Of a stretch of DNA of 22,499 bases, positions 15,245 through 22,499 are shown in pieces; position 1 is the first letter of the stretch; every line of letters starts with the position of its first letter. Source of the stretch: Streptosporangiaceae bacterium (GTDB lineage: Bacteria; Actinomycetota; Actinomycetes; Streptosporangiales; Streptosporangiaceae). The notes under the pieces are model-generated. The model was not told the origin of the DNA. It did not search any database and saw nothing but the letters and a program-made list of their open reading frames with translations. The position numbers and the translations under genes were made by a program. The stretch lies in the NCBI GenBank assembly GCA_030045295.1, contig JASIGD010000487.1:1-22499 (forward strand), read 5' to 3'.

Positions 15245-16528
15245 CTATGCGGCGGGGATGCACTCGATGACCGGGGAGAGCGCCGCCCGGGGGTTCTGCT
15301 CGGTGACCGCGATCGCGCCCTCGAGGGCGGCCAGCGCCGGGCCGAAGCGTTCGGGCTGGTCGGTACGCAGCTCAACCAGCGGCTGCCCGGCCCGGACCCG
15401 GTCGCCCGGCTTGGCCAGGCAGATCACGCCGGCCGTCGCGCTGACCCGGTCTTCCTTCCTGGCCCGACCCGCGCCGAGCCGCCACGCCGCCGTCCCCACC
15501 TTGAGGGCATCCAAGTCGGCCAGCCAGCCGTCGGCCGGCGCGGGCAGGGCCTGGATGACGTGCGCCGCCCGCGGGAGCGGCGCGTCCGGGTCGCCGCCCT
15601 GCGCGCTGACCATGGCCCGGAACGTGCGGTAGGCGCGGCCGTCGGCGAGGGCGGCCGCCGGGTCGGCCTCGATGCCCGCGAGCGCGAGCATCTGCTCGGC
15701 CAGCGCGAGCGTTACCCGCATCAGGTCGGACGGCCCGTCGCCTCTGAGCGCGGCCACCGATTCCTCCACCTCCACGGCGTTGCCCACCGCGCGGCCAAGC
15801 GGGGCGTCCATCGCCGTCAGCAGGGCCCGGGTGCGCACCTGGTGTTCCTCGCCGAGGGCGACCATCTCCTCGGCCAGTTCGCGCGCCCTGCCGAGGCTTC
15901 CCATGAAGGCGCCGATACCCACCTTGACGTCCAGGACGAGCGCGCTGGTCCCTTCGGCGATCTTCTTCGACATGATCGAGCTGGCGATCAGCGGGATGGA
16001 CTCGACCGTCGCGGTCACGTCCCGCAGCGCGTACAGCCTGCGGTCGGCCGGCGCGAGGCCGGAGCCCGCGGCGCAGATCACGCAGCCGGTCTCGGCCAGC
16101 ACGTCGAGGGTTTCCCGCGGGGTCAGCGCGGTGCGGAACCCCGGGATCGACTCGAGCTTGTCCAGCGTGCCGCCGGTATGGCCGAGGCCGCGGCCGGACA
16201 GTTGCGGGACGGCGGCGCCGCAGCTGGCCACCAGCGGCGCGAGGATCAGGCTGACCTTGTCCCCCACCCCGCCGGTCGAGTGCTTGTCCACGGTCGGCCT
16301 GCCGATCGAGGACAGGTCGAGGCGGTCGCCGGAGGCGATCATCGCCGCGGTCCACGTCCTGAGCTCGGCGGCGTCGAGGCCCTGGAAGTAGATCGCCATC
16401 AGCAGCGCGGACATCTGCTCGTCCGCCACCTCGCCTTTGGCGTAAGCCTCGAACAGCCAGGTAATGTCATCGTCGGCGAGACGGTACCCGTCCCGCTTGG
16501 TCCTGATCAAGGTGACCGCGTCGGTCAC
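15245..16528 (-). CDS. deoA: thymidine phosphorylase
   Basis: Phosphorolysis of thymidine (or, in the broader pyrimidine-nucleoside family, also uridine) to the base and (deoxy)ribose-1-phosphate. The 427 residues fit the family (about 425-440). They carry the phosphate-binding DKHSTGGVGDK (81-91), the family signature SGRGLGHTGGTLDKLESIPG (111-130), and SSIMSKKIAEGTSALVLDVKVG. The C-terminal domain has VSATAGVICLAKPGDRVRAGQPLVEL. The frame stays open upstream to 17098, but GTG 16528 is the start: GGGAG lies 5 nt before it and it overlaps the cdd stop in GTGA. It works after Cdd in pyrimidine nucleoside breakdown and precedes add by 12 nt. The bases would be reused by Upp. Confidence 0.95.
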   Translation of the reverse strand: MTDAVTLIRTKRDGYRLADDDITWLFEAYAKGEVADEQMSALLMAIYFQGLDAAELRTWTAAMIASGDRLDLSSIGRPTVDKHSTGGVGDKVSLILAPLVASCGAAVPQLSGRGLGHTGGTLDKLESIPGFRTALTPRETLDVLAETGCVICAAGSGLAPADRRLYALRDVTATVESIPLIASSIMSKKIAEGTSALVLDVKVGIGAFMGSLGRARELAEEMVALGEEHQVRTRALLTAMDAPLGRAVGNAVEVEESVAALRGDGPSDLMRVTLALAEQMLALAGIEADPAAALADGRAYRTFRAMVSAQGGDPDAPLPRAAHVIQALPAPADGWLADLDALKVGTAAWRLGAGRARKEDRVSATAGVICLAKPGDRVRAGQPLVELRTDQPERFGPALAALEGAIAVTEQNPRAALSPVIECIPAA

Positions 16529-16950
16529 CGAGGCTCCCTTCGGCCGGACAGGTCTGCGCTGGTGAACGCGGCGGGGAGTAGGGCCTTCAGCTCGACCGGG
16601 CGCTGAGCGGTGTCGACCAGCAGGTCGCCGCCGCCGGCCTCGAGCAGCAGCTGGCGGCAGCGGCCGCAGGGCAGCAGCGGCTCCCCGTCGCCGGCCACCA
16701 CGCTGACGGCCACCAAGGCGGGCGGGGGGCCGGAGGCCTGCGCCGGCCCGGCGGCGTGAAGCGCGCTGACCAGGCCGCACTCGGCGCACAGGGTCAGGCC
16801 GTACGAGGCGTTCTCCACGTTGCAGCCGACCACGATCCGCCCGTCGGAAACCTGGGCCGCCGCACCGACCCGCAGCCCGGAGTAGGGCGCGTAGGCTCGA
16901 CCGGCCGCGGCGAGCGCGGCGGCACGCAAGCGCGGCCAGTCGACGGTCAC
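16525..16950 (-). CDS. cdd: cytidine deaminase
   Basis: Zinc-dependent deamination of cytidine and deoxycytidine to uridine and deoxyuridine. The 141 residues match the homotetrameric short form (about 130-140). Substrate-binding NVENAS (44-49), the catalytic CAE (55-57, with Glu57 as proton shuttle) and zinc-binding PCGRC (94-98) are all present. The N-terminal YAPYSGLRVGAA is typical. GTG 16950 has no evident Shine-Dalgarno site, but its GTGA overlaps the stop of a 30-codon ORF that has one, so it is probably translated by coupling. Its own stop overlaps deoA in the same way. It supplies DeoA with uridine and deoxyuridine. Confidence 0.96.
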   Translation of the reverse strand: MTVDWPRLRAAALAAAGRAYAPYSGLRVGAAAQVSDGRIVVGCNVENASYGLTLCAECGLVSALHAAGPAQASGPPPALVAVSVVAGDGEPLLPCGRCRQLLLEAGGGDLLVDTAQRPVELKALLPAAFTSADLSGRREPR

Positions 16951-17039
16951 GCGCCGGCCTGGTAACCGCTGGGGTGCTGGTCGTGGTCCTTGGGGTTACC
17001 GGGTCCGCGCGGGTCAGGCTGCACGGTTGCCTTATCCAC
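16947..17039 (-). CDS. 30-codon ORF at the head of the cdd-deoA-add operon
   Basis: This is too short for routine gene calling. GTG 17039 lies 5 nt after GGAGGG (17050-17045) and encodes a 30-residue hydrophilic peptide rich in Pro, Asp, Gly and His (it begins MDKATVQPDPRGPGNPKD). Its TGA (16949-16947) overlaps the GTG of cdd as GTGA, the same junction used between cdd and deoA. The peptide has no membrane segment and I do not recognise it. It may be a real small protein, a leader that delivers ribosomes to cdd, or the remnant of an ancestral upstream gene. Confidence 0.55.
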   Translation of the reverse strand: MDKATVQPDPRGPGNPKDHDQHPSGYQAGA

Positions 17040-17479
17040 GCGGACCCTCCCATGTCATCCGCACGGCTGCGCCAGGGAAGCGAGCCGCGCTCGAGCATAA
17101 GACTCTGTTAATCAGCATGCCCAAACTACTTCCCAGGGCCCCACGCGGGAAGAAGTTGGGGTTTGGTTACGATTCTTCGCCCGATCGGGCCTGGGCCGGT
17201 TTCGTGCCCAGCGTGGAGGCCCTGACCGCGCGTCTCGTCCGGGTCCTCGTCGTCGGCCGGATCCAGCCTGTAGGAAAGCACCAAGGCGCCTGGCAGGAGC
17301 CCCGCCGGTATGTCCGGCAGGCCAGCAATTCCATCATGATCGGGTTCCGATTCGGCAACGAGCAGGCCAGATAGCCCCATGTCCCCTTCCCTGGCAAGAC
17401 GACGGGGCATAACCTGCGGGACAACCTAGGACGAATGCGAGGCCAGCCGCCGGGGTGCGCTGGTCCAGTGGAGGTAAGC
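16951..17479. promoter_or_regulatory. divergent control region between the salvage operon and the nucleoside transporter
   Basis: 529 nt separate cdd from the lipoprotein gene. The cdd-proximal 90 nt are the 30-codon ORF. Beyond it, on the minus strand, TATGCT (17099-17094) with TTGGGC about 19 nt upstream is a weak promoter candidate. On the plus strand TACGAT (17168-17173) in TGGTTACGATT is a candidate -10 for the transporter. A long dyad (17120-17160) lies between them. The remaining roughly 300 nt to 17479 would be a long 5' leader. A minus-strand frame there (about 84 codons from ATG 17380, with a purine-rich sequence upstream) is not convincing as a gene. Confidence 0.5.
17120..17160. 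promoter_or_regulatory. long imperfect inverted repeat, candidate operator
   Basis: CCCAA(A)CT-A-CTTCCC (17120-17134) faces GGGAAG-A-AGTTGGG (17147-17160). It has arms of about 13 paired bases with one mismatch and one bulge around a 12-nt spacer. It overlaps the suggested -35 of the salvage operon and lies directly upstream of the suggested transporter -10. There is no T-run to mark it as a terminator. Confidence 0.5.
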
Positions 17480-18613
17480 GTGAAACACAGCGCATGGGCC
17501 ATGGCGGCGCTGGCCGTATCAGCCACGCTGGTGATCGCCGCGTGCGGCAGCAGCACCAGTTCGCCGTCATCCACCAGCACAACCAGCTCGACGACCAGCA
17601 CGGCGGCTGCCTCAGCCAAGTTCCTCGGCTGCATGGTCACCGACACCGGCGGCATCGACGACAGGTCGTTCAACGCCTCGTCGTGGCAGGGCATGCAGAC
17701 GGCCGCGACCGCCGACAGCAACGTCACCGTCAAGTACCTGCAGTCGACGACGCAAAGCGACTACACGCCGAATATCAACGCGTTCCTCAGCGAGCACTGC
17801 GGCATCATCGTCACCGTCGGCTTCCTGATGGCCGCCGCGACCGAGGCCGCGGCCAAGGCGCACCCGACCCAGAAGTTCGCGATCGTGGACTGCTCGTACG
17901 CGTCGGGGTGCCTGACGGGCACGGTGGAGAAAAACATCGACCAGCTGGTGTTCAACACCGTGCAGGACGGCTTCCTCGGCGGCTACCTGGCCGCGGGTAT
18001 GACCAAAACCGGCAAGGTGGCCACGTTCGGCGGTGAAGACATCGGCACCGTGACGATTTACATGGACGGCTTCTGGGATGGCGTGCAGTACTACAACAAG
18101 CAGCACGGCACGCACGTGCAGGTGCTCGGGTGGAACGAGCAGACCCAGAAGGGCTCCTTCACCGGCAACTTCACCAACCAGACGACCGGCCAGACGCTCA
18201 CCCAGACGTTCATCACCGAAGGCGCGGACATCATCTTCCCGGTCGCCGGTGGCGTCGGACTGGGCGCCGCGAAGGCGGTCCAGGATGAGGACAACGCGGT
18301 CGGCAGCCAGAAGGTGAACATGTACTGGGTGGACACTGACGGCTGCGTGAGCGCGCCGCAGTACTGCAAGTACTTCATCACCAGCGTGACGAAGGGCATC
18401 GTGCCGGCGGTGGAGAACTCGGTGCTGAGCGCGGCCCACGGCACGTTCGTCGGCGGCACCTACGTCGGGACGCTGTCCAACGGCGGGGCCGTGCTCGCTC
18501 CGTACCACGACTTCGCCAGCAAGATCCCGGCTGCCCTGCAGAGCGAGCTGAAGCAGGTCGAGATGGGCATCGAGAACGGCACGATCCCGACGGCGACGAA
18601 GAGCCCGGTGTAA
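17480..18613 (+). CDS. BMP-family nucleoside-binding lipoprotein
   Basis: Extracytoplasmic substrate-binding component of a nucleoside ABC importer (PnrA/BmpA family). The 377 residues begin with a lipoprotein signal (MKHSAWAMAALAVSATLVIAAC, first 22) whose lipobox ends at Cys22, followed by a Ser/Thr-rich tether (about 23-45). Family motifs are VTDTGGIDDRSFNASSWQG, the GFLMAAATEAAA segment, VATFGGEDIG, FPVAGGVGLGAAKA and MYWVDTD. Start GTG 17480 follows GGAGG (17470-17474) with 5 nt spacing. It heads the transporter gene cluster, and a strong hairpin separates it from the ATPase gene, which would favour excess binding protein. Expected ligands are purine or pyrimidine nucleosides, in line with the divergent salvage operon. 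Confidence 0.94.
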   Translation: MKHSAWAMAALAVSATLVIAACGSSTSSPSSTSTTSSTTSTAAASAKFLGCMVTDTGGIDDRSFNASSWQGMQTAATADSNVTVKYLQSTTQSDYTPNINAFLSEHCGIIVTVGFLMAAATEAAAKAHPTQKFAIVDCSYASGCLTGTVEKNIDQLVFNTVQDGFLGGYLAAGMTKTGKVATFGGEDIGTVTIYMDGFWDGVQYYNKQHGTHVQVLGWNEQTQKGSFTGNFTNQTTGQTLTQTFITEGADIIFPVAGGVGLGAAKAVQDEDNAVGSQKVNMYWVDTDGCVSAPQYCKYFITSVTKGIVPAVENSVLSAAHGTFVGGTYVGTLSNGGAVLAPYHDFASKIPAALQSELKQVEMGIENGTIPTATKSPV

Positions 18614-18638
18614 CACAACCCGGCGGCCAGGTACGACG

Positions 18639-18682
18639 GGATGTGGCAGCGGTGCGGCGTGGCGCGCACCGCTGCCACATCC
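18639..18682 (+). terminator. 18-bp perfect stem-loop after the lipoprotein gene
   Basis: GGATGTGGCAGCGGTGCG (18639-18656) is perfectly complementary to 18665-18682 across an 8-nt loop, starting 25 nt after the stop codon. No T-run follows. As an intercistronic hairpin it may partly terminate transcription or protect the 3' end of the lipoprotein mRNA. Confidence 0.6.
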
Positions 18683-18773
18683 GCGTGCGAGCTGACGGGT
18701 TCCGCGAGGGGAAGGGCCGCGCGAAAATAGGGCCACGGGCATAACGGTGCGGACGCGGAACTGAAGGGCGGAC

Positions 18774-20342
18774 GTGGAACTCGAACTGAAGGGCATCACC
18801 AAGCGTTTCGGTTCGCTGGTGGCCAACGACCGAATCGACCTGTCGGTGGCCCCGGGGCAGGTGCACGCCCTGCTCGGCGAGAACGGCGCCGGCAAGACGA
18901 CCCTGATGAACGTGCTGTACGGGCTGCTGCAGCCGGACGAGGGCGAGATCTTGATCGACGCCAAGGCCGTCCGGTTCCACTCTCCCAAGGACGCCATCGC
19001 CGCCGGCATCGGCATGGTGCACCAGCACTTCATGCTCGTACCGGTGTTCACCGTCGCGGAAAACGTGACCCTCGGCATCGAGGAGACCCGCCGTCTCGGC
19101 CTGCTCGATCGGCGCAAAACCCGGAAGGATGTCCGCGAGCTGTCCCAGAGGTACGGCTTGGCCGTCGACCCGGACGCCTTGGTGGAGGACCTGCCGGTCG
19201 GCATCCAGCAGCGGGTCGAGATCGTCAAGGCGCTGGTCCGGGAGGCGACCGTGCTGATCCTCGACGAGCCGACCGCGGTGCTCACCCCGGCCGAGACCGA
19301 AGACCTGTTCCGGATCATCAGGCAGCTGAAGGACGGCGGCAGGTCCATCGTGTTCATCTCGCACAAGCTCAAGGAAGTCCAGGCGATCGCTGACACGATC
19401 ACCGTGCTACGCCGGGGCGCGGTCGTCGGGGAAAGGCCTCCGTCCGCCTCCGAGGACGACCTCGCGTCGCTGATGGTCGGCCGGAACGTGCAGCTGCGGG
19501 TCAGCAAGGAGGCAGCTAAGCCGGGCGACGTGGTACTGGACGTGGCCGACCTGACCGTCGCGGACGAGACCGGCCGGGTCTGGGTGAACGGGATGTCCTT
19601 CCAGGTCCGGTCGGGCGAGATCCTCGGCGTGGCGGGGGTGCAGGGCAACGGGCAGACCGAGCTGTGCGAGGCCTTGATGGGACTGCGGCCTACGGCGGCG
19701 GGAGAGGTGATGCTGAACGGCGTCGACCTCACCCACGCCACGCCGGCTCAGCGATTGCACGCCGGCATCGCCTACGTGCCCGAAGACCGGCAGGAAGACG
19801 GGCTGATCGGCGACTTCTCCGTGGCCGACAACATGGTGCTCGACCAGTACAACAGGCCGCCGTTCGCGTCCGGCATCAACCTCAACCTGGGCGCGATCGC
19901 GGCCAACGCGGCCGAGCGGGTGCAGGAATTCGACGTCCGCACCACCTCGGTGCAGGTTCCGGTGTCCACGCTGTCCGGCGGCAACCAGCAGAAGGTCATC
20001 CTGGCCAGGGAACTAGGGCATGAGCACAAGGTGCTGATAGCTAGCCAGCCCACCCGCGGGCTCGACGTGGGCTCGATCGAGTTCGTGCATCGCCGGATCG
20101 TGGAACAGCGCGACAACGGCGTGGCCGTGCTCATCGTCTCCGCCGAACTCGACGAGATCTACGCGCTGGCGGACAGGATCGCGGTCATGTACGAGGGCAG
20201 GATCACTGGCGTCCGGCCGCCGACGGTGCCGGCCGAGGAGCTCGGGCTGCTGATGGCAGGGAGAAGCGACGAAGATTCCCAGCCCCCGGGGCCGGAACCG
20301 GCCCCGAGCACTCCGACGGCCATGCCGGGAGCGGGACAATGA
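18774..20342 (+). CDS. nucleoside ABC transporter ATPase, two nucleotide-binding domains
   Basis: Energises import with the two permeases encoded downstream. The 522 residues form two ABC cassettes. NBD1 has Walker A GENGAGKT (35-42), Gln84 in the Q-loop, Walker B LILDEP (161-166) and His197, but a degenerate signature (LPVGIQQR, 140-147). NBD2 has a good signature (LSGGNQQK, 400-407) but a degenerate Walker A (GVQGNGQT, 288-295, without Lys) and Walker B (LIASQP in place of LDEP). One competent and one weakened site is the usual pattern in the sugar/nucleoside (RbsA, BMP) ATPases. GTG 18774 follows AAGGG with 5 nt spacing. The stop overlaps the next start (ATGA), so the permease is translationally coupled. 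Confidence 0.95.
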   Translation: MELELKGITKRFGSLVANDRIDLSVAPGQVHALLGENGAGKTTLMNVLYGLLQPDEGEILIDAKAVRFHSPKDAIAAGIGMVHQHFMLVPVFTVAENVTLGIEETRRLGLLDRRKTRKDVRELSQRYGLAVDPDALVEDLPVGIQQRVEIVKALVREATVLILDEPTAVLTPAETEDLFRIIRQLKDGGRSIVFISHKLKEVQAIADTITVLRRGAVVGERPPSASEDDLASLMVGRNVQLRVSKEAAKPGDVVLDVADLTVADETGRVWVNGMSFQVRSGEILGVAGVQGNGQTELCEALMGLRPTAAGEVMLNGVDLTHATPAQRLHAGIAYVPEDRQEDGLIGDFSVADNMVLDQYNRPPFASGINLNLGAIAANAAERVQEFDVRTTSVQVPVSTLSGGNQQKVILARELGHEHKVLIASQPTRGLDVGSIEFVHRRIVEQRDNGVAVLIVSAELDEIYALADRIAVMYEGRITGVRPPTVPAEELGLLMAGRSDEDSQPPGPEPAPSTPTAMPGAGQ

Positions 20343-21688
20343 GCGACCAGGTGGGTTCCTCGGATGCGGCCGCGGCGGAGACCAACGAGGCCAACGCGGG
20401 GCCGAACCGGACGGGAAGGTTGGGGCGGCGCCAGCCCGGTTACGGCCTCGGCCAGGCCTTCAGGGACACGATCCTGGAAGGCAATACGGTCACCATCACC
20501 ATCTTGGCCTTCATCACCGCGTTCGTCATCGGCGGGCTGCTGAACGCGTTCACCAACACGGCCGTCCTGCACGCCTGGGGCAGCTTTTTCTCGGCTCCCG
20601 GGCACGCGATCGCGTCGGCCTGGGACACCGCGGTGGGCGCGTACGTGGAGATGTTCGAGGGTTCGATCTTCAACCCGCACACGGTCGCGGCGCTGTTCCA
20701 GCAGGCCTCGATCGGCACGGCGATCCACGACGGCTACCTGTCCGCCGTGTTCGCCCCGCTCTCGGAGACCTGCGTACAGGCCACGCCGCTGATCCTGGCC
20801 GGGCTGGCGGTCGCGCTGCCCTACCAGGCGGGTCTGTTCAATATCGGCGCGCAAAGCCAGTTCATCGGCGGCATCATCGTCGCCACGTTCCTCGGCTACG
20901 GGGTTAGCCTGCCGCCCGTCGTGCACGTGGTGGTCTGCGTGATCGGCGGTTTCCTGGGCGGCGCGGCGCTCGGCTGGCTGGTCGGCGAGCTCAAGGCGAG
21001 GACGGGCGCGCACGAGGTCATCACCACGATCATGCTCAACTACATCATGGCTTACTTCCTGGCTTACCTGCTCTCCTTCCCCTACCTGATGCAGGCGCCT
21101 CGCACCACTAACGAGATCACCGCGGCTATCGCCGGCAACGCGCACTTGCCGCACCTTTTCGGCTCGTCGCTGCGGATCAACGCGGGCTTCCTTCTCGCGC
21201 TGGCCTGCGCGGCAGGCATGTGGTGGCTGCTGACCCGGACCACGACTGGCTTCGAGTTCCGCGCCATCGGCCGGAACGCCAGCGCCGCGCGCGTGGCGGG
21301 CATCAACGTCGAGCGCAACTGGGTGCTGGCAATGCTGATCGCCGGCGGCCTGGCCGGGCTGAGCGGCGCCGCGGTCGTCCAGGGCACCGACTTCACCCTC
21401 AACTTCCAGAGCTACGGGACCTACGGCATCGACGCCATCACGGTCGCGCTGCTCGGCTTTGGCCGACCGCTCGGGGTCGTGCTCGCCGGCCTGCTGTTCG
21501 GCGCGCTGCACGCCGGCGCGCCGCTCATGCAGGCCGTCACCGGCACCCCGGTGGACATGGTCCAGGTCCTGGAGGCGGTGATCGTCCTGTTCGTCGCGGC
21601 ACCGCTGCTGATTCGGGCCGTGTTCCGGTTGCGCGCCGCTAGAGGCGGCGGCGTCGGCGGGGTCATGTCCAAGGGGTGGAACGCATGA
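20339..21688 (+). CDS. nucleoside ABC transporter permease 1
   Basis: Membrane component of the BMP-type nucleoside importer (BPD_transp_2 / LivH-like fold). The 449 residues have a hydrophilic N-terminal extension (about 1-45), then many membrane segments. The family stretch LFNIGAQSQFIGG is at about 166-178, and the cytoplasmic coupling loop ELKARTGAHEVITTIMLNYI is at 217-236. GFEFRAIGRNASAARVAGI is another typical segment and GIDAITVALLGFGRPLGVVLAGLLFGAL lies near the end. It is longer than the roughly 350-380 aa I would expect, because of the N-terminal extension and the extra loop at about 75-140. Both ends overlap neighbours as ATGA, so the ATPase, permease 1 and permease 2 are translated together. 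Confidence 0.94.
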   Translation: MSDQVGSSDAAAAETNEANAGPNRTGRLGRRQPGYGLGQAFRDTILEGNTVTITILAFITAFVIGGLLNAFTNTAVLHAWGSFFSAPGHAIASAWDTAVGAYVEMFEGSIFNPHTVAALFQQASIGTAIHDGYLSAVFAPLSETCVQATPLILAGLAVALPYQAGLFNIGAQSQFIGGIIVATFLGYGVSLPPVVHVVVCVIGGFLGGAALGWLVGELKARTGAHEVITTIMLNYIMAYFLAYLLSFPYLMQAPRTTNEITAAIAGNAHLPHLFGSSLRINAGFLLALACAAGMWWLLTRTTTGFEFRAIGRNASAARVAGINVERNWVLAMLIAGGLAGLSGAAVVQGTDFTLNFQSYGTYGIDAITVALLGFGRPLGVVLAGLLFGALHAGAPLMQAVTGTPVDMVQVLEAVIVLFVAAPLLIRAVFRLRAARGGGVGGVMSKGWNA

Positions 21689-22499
21689 CCGCGACCGAGG
21701 ACCTGCGCCCGGTCGACCTGGACCTGGCGGCCCGCCCTCCGGGCAAGACCTTCAGGAGGTGGCTCGCGCCGGCGACGTTCGCCGTGTTCGGCCTGGTGAA
21801 CATCTTCGTGCTGGGGGTGTACTCGCACCACGGGGACGCGACCTTCGCGTTCTCTCAGCCGTTCGCCAAGGTAACCGTGCCGAACCTCTCCCTGCCCGCC
21901 GCCGCCACCTGTTACGTGTGCGGGGCGATTACCCTCGTGATCGCCGCGCTGCGGGCCTTCCTGCCGTTCGGCACGGTGCTGAAGCGGGTATCGATCGCGG
22001 TGGTCGTCTTCCTGTTCGTCGTCGCGCTGCTGTGCTGGACCGACGCCGGCCTGACCACGCCGTTCAACGTGGTGAACCTGCTGCAGGGAACCCTCGCGGG
22101 GTCGATCCCGATCATGCTGGGCGCGCTGACCGGGGTGGTCTGCTCCCGCTCCGGGGTGATCAACGTCGGCATCGAGGGCCAGCTGCTGCTCGGCGCGTTC
22201 ACCGCCGCCATCGTGGCCAGCGGCACCGGCTCGCTGTGGCTCGGCCTGCTGAGCGGGGCGCTGGCCGGCTCGCTGGTCGGCGTGCTGCTCGCCGTCTTCG
22301 CCATCAGCTACCGGGTGGACCAGGTCATCCTCGGAGTGGTGCTGAACACGCTGATCCTCGGCCTCACCGGGTACCTGTACGACGCCCTCATGGTGCCCTA
22401 CGCCAACACGCTGAACTCGCCGGCCACGTTCTCTTCATTCAAGATCCCGCTGCTGGGCGACATCCCGATCATCGGCCCGGTCTTCTTCGACTCCACCAT
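21685..22499 (+). CDS. nucleoside ABC transporter permease 2, 3' end missing
   Basis: Second membrane component of the same importer. ATG 21685 overlaps the permease 1 stop in ATGA and the frame is open to the window end, giving 271 complete codons. The N-terminal 30 residues are hydrophilic (MTATEDLRPVDLDLAARPPG) and are followed by a first membrane segment near 30-46. The extracytoplasmic-looking loop (about 47-70) leads to further membrane segments. The family signature GVINVGIEGQLLLGAF is at 157-172. The later ISYRVDQVILGVVLNTLILGL corresponds to the cytoplasmic coupling loop. A complete protein of this type would need more than 100 further residues downstream of the window. Confidence 0.93.
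   Translation, partial: MTATEDLRPVDLDLAARPPGKTFRRWLAPATFAVFGLVNIFVLGVYSHHGDATFAFSQPFAKVTVPNLSLPAAATCYVCGAITLVIAALRAFLPFGTVLKRVSIAVVVFLFVVALLCWTDAGLTTPFNVVNLLQGTLAGSIPIMLGALTGVVCSRSGVINVGIEGQLLLGAFTAAIVASGTGSLWLGLLSGALAGSLVGVLLAVFAISYRVDQVILGVVLNTLILGLTGYLYDALMVPYANTLNSPATFSSFKIPLLGDIPIIGPVFFDST

Noticed and set aside
14408..16606. 732-codon plus-strand frame
   Set aside because: It lies antisense to add, deoA and part of cdd, all of which carry clear catalytic motifs; its composition (Arg, Gly, His, Gln rich) is that of a high-GC shadow frame.
17027..17374. 115-codon plus-strand frame in the control region
   Set aside because: Mixed composition, no ribosome site and no motif; overlaps the better-supported 30-codon ORF and the dyad.
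17126..17410. 84-94-codon minus-strand frame in the control region
   Set aside because: A purine-rich stretch precedes ATG 17380, but third-position GC is irregular, it spans the dyad and candidate promoters, and no similarity is recognised. Not excluded, but not supported.
17612..19741. 709-codon minus-strand frame
   Set aside because: It is antisense to the lipoprotein and ATPase genes; no motifs.
18774..20342. Loss of Walker Lys and Asp-Glu in the second ATPase cassette as a sign of decay
   Set aside because: This asymmetry is usual in RbsA/BMP-type double ATPases, with the other cassette intact.

Overview
The window is high-GC DNA with strong G/C third-position bias, frequent GTG starts, tightly overlapping stop/start pairs and an actinobacterial gene set (separate LigC-type ligase and LigD-type polymerase, PASTA-less Ser/Thr kinase, FHA protein, BMP nucleoside transporter next to cdd-deoA-add). 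It is most likely a chromosomal segment of a filamentous Actinomycetota (Streptosporangiales- or Frankia-like is a guess). I see no rRNA, tRNA, CRISPR array, integrase or transposase gene.

Layout. 1-3230: the end of a short-chain dehydrogenase, then an ATP-dependent DNA ligase and an NHEJ-type primase-polymerase that overlap. 3236-4993: a CGNR zinc-finger regulator diverging from an EamA-type exporter, with a 30-bp tandem repeat between them. 4915-5757: a SAM methyltransferase. 5830-7322: a 17-codon leader ORF and a 481-residue protein of unknown function. 7313-10441: an SPFH/band-7 membrane protein and 4-hydroxybenzoate 3-monooxygenase (pobA), with an IclR-type regulator diverging from pobA across a three-half-site operator. 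10476-11114: uracil phosphoribosyltransferase. 11115-11562: a non-coding stretch holding a 132-bp element with imperfect terminal inverted repeats. 11563-13977: an FHA/winged-helix protein and a membrane Ser/Thr kinase meeting tail to tail at abutting stop codons. 14117-17039: a minus-strand purine/pyrimidine nucleoside salvage operon (30-codon ORF, cdd, deoA, add). 17480-22499: a plus-strand BMP-family nucleoside ABC transporter (lipoprotein, double ATPase, two permeases, the last cut by the window end).

How they work together. The transporter should import nucleosides that Cdd, DeoA and Add then break down, and Upp can reuse the uracil. The shared divergent control region (16951-17479) carries a long dyad suited to co-regulation. 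The IclR regulator and pobA form an aromatic-acid catabolism switch. The ligase and polymerase form a split LigD-like repair module.

The least expected signal is a family of GC-rich palindromic elements (core CGGGGGGACGACCCCCCG). Two copies sit in frame inside protein genes (the polymerase gene and the unknown gene), both read as PGGRPP. The third lies inside the 132-bp inverted-repeat element at 11334-11465. A second theme is short ORFs with good Shine-Dalgarno sites that overlap the start of a gene lacking its own good site (unknown gene, pobA, cdd).
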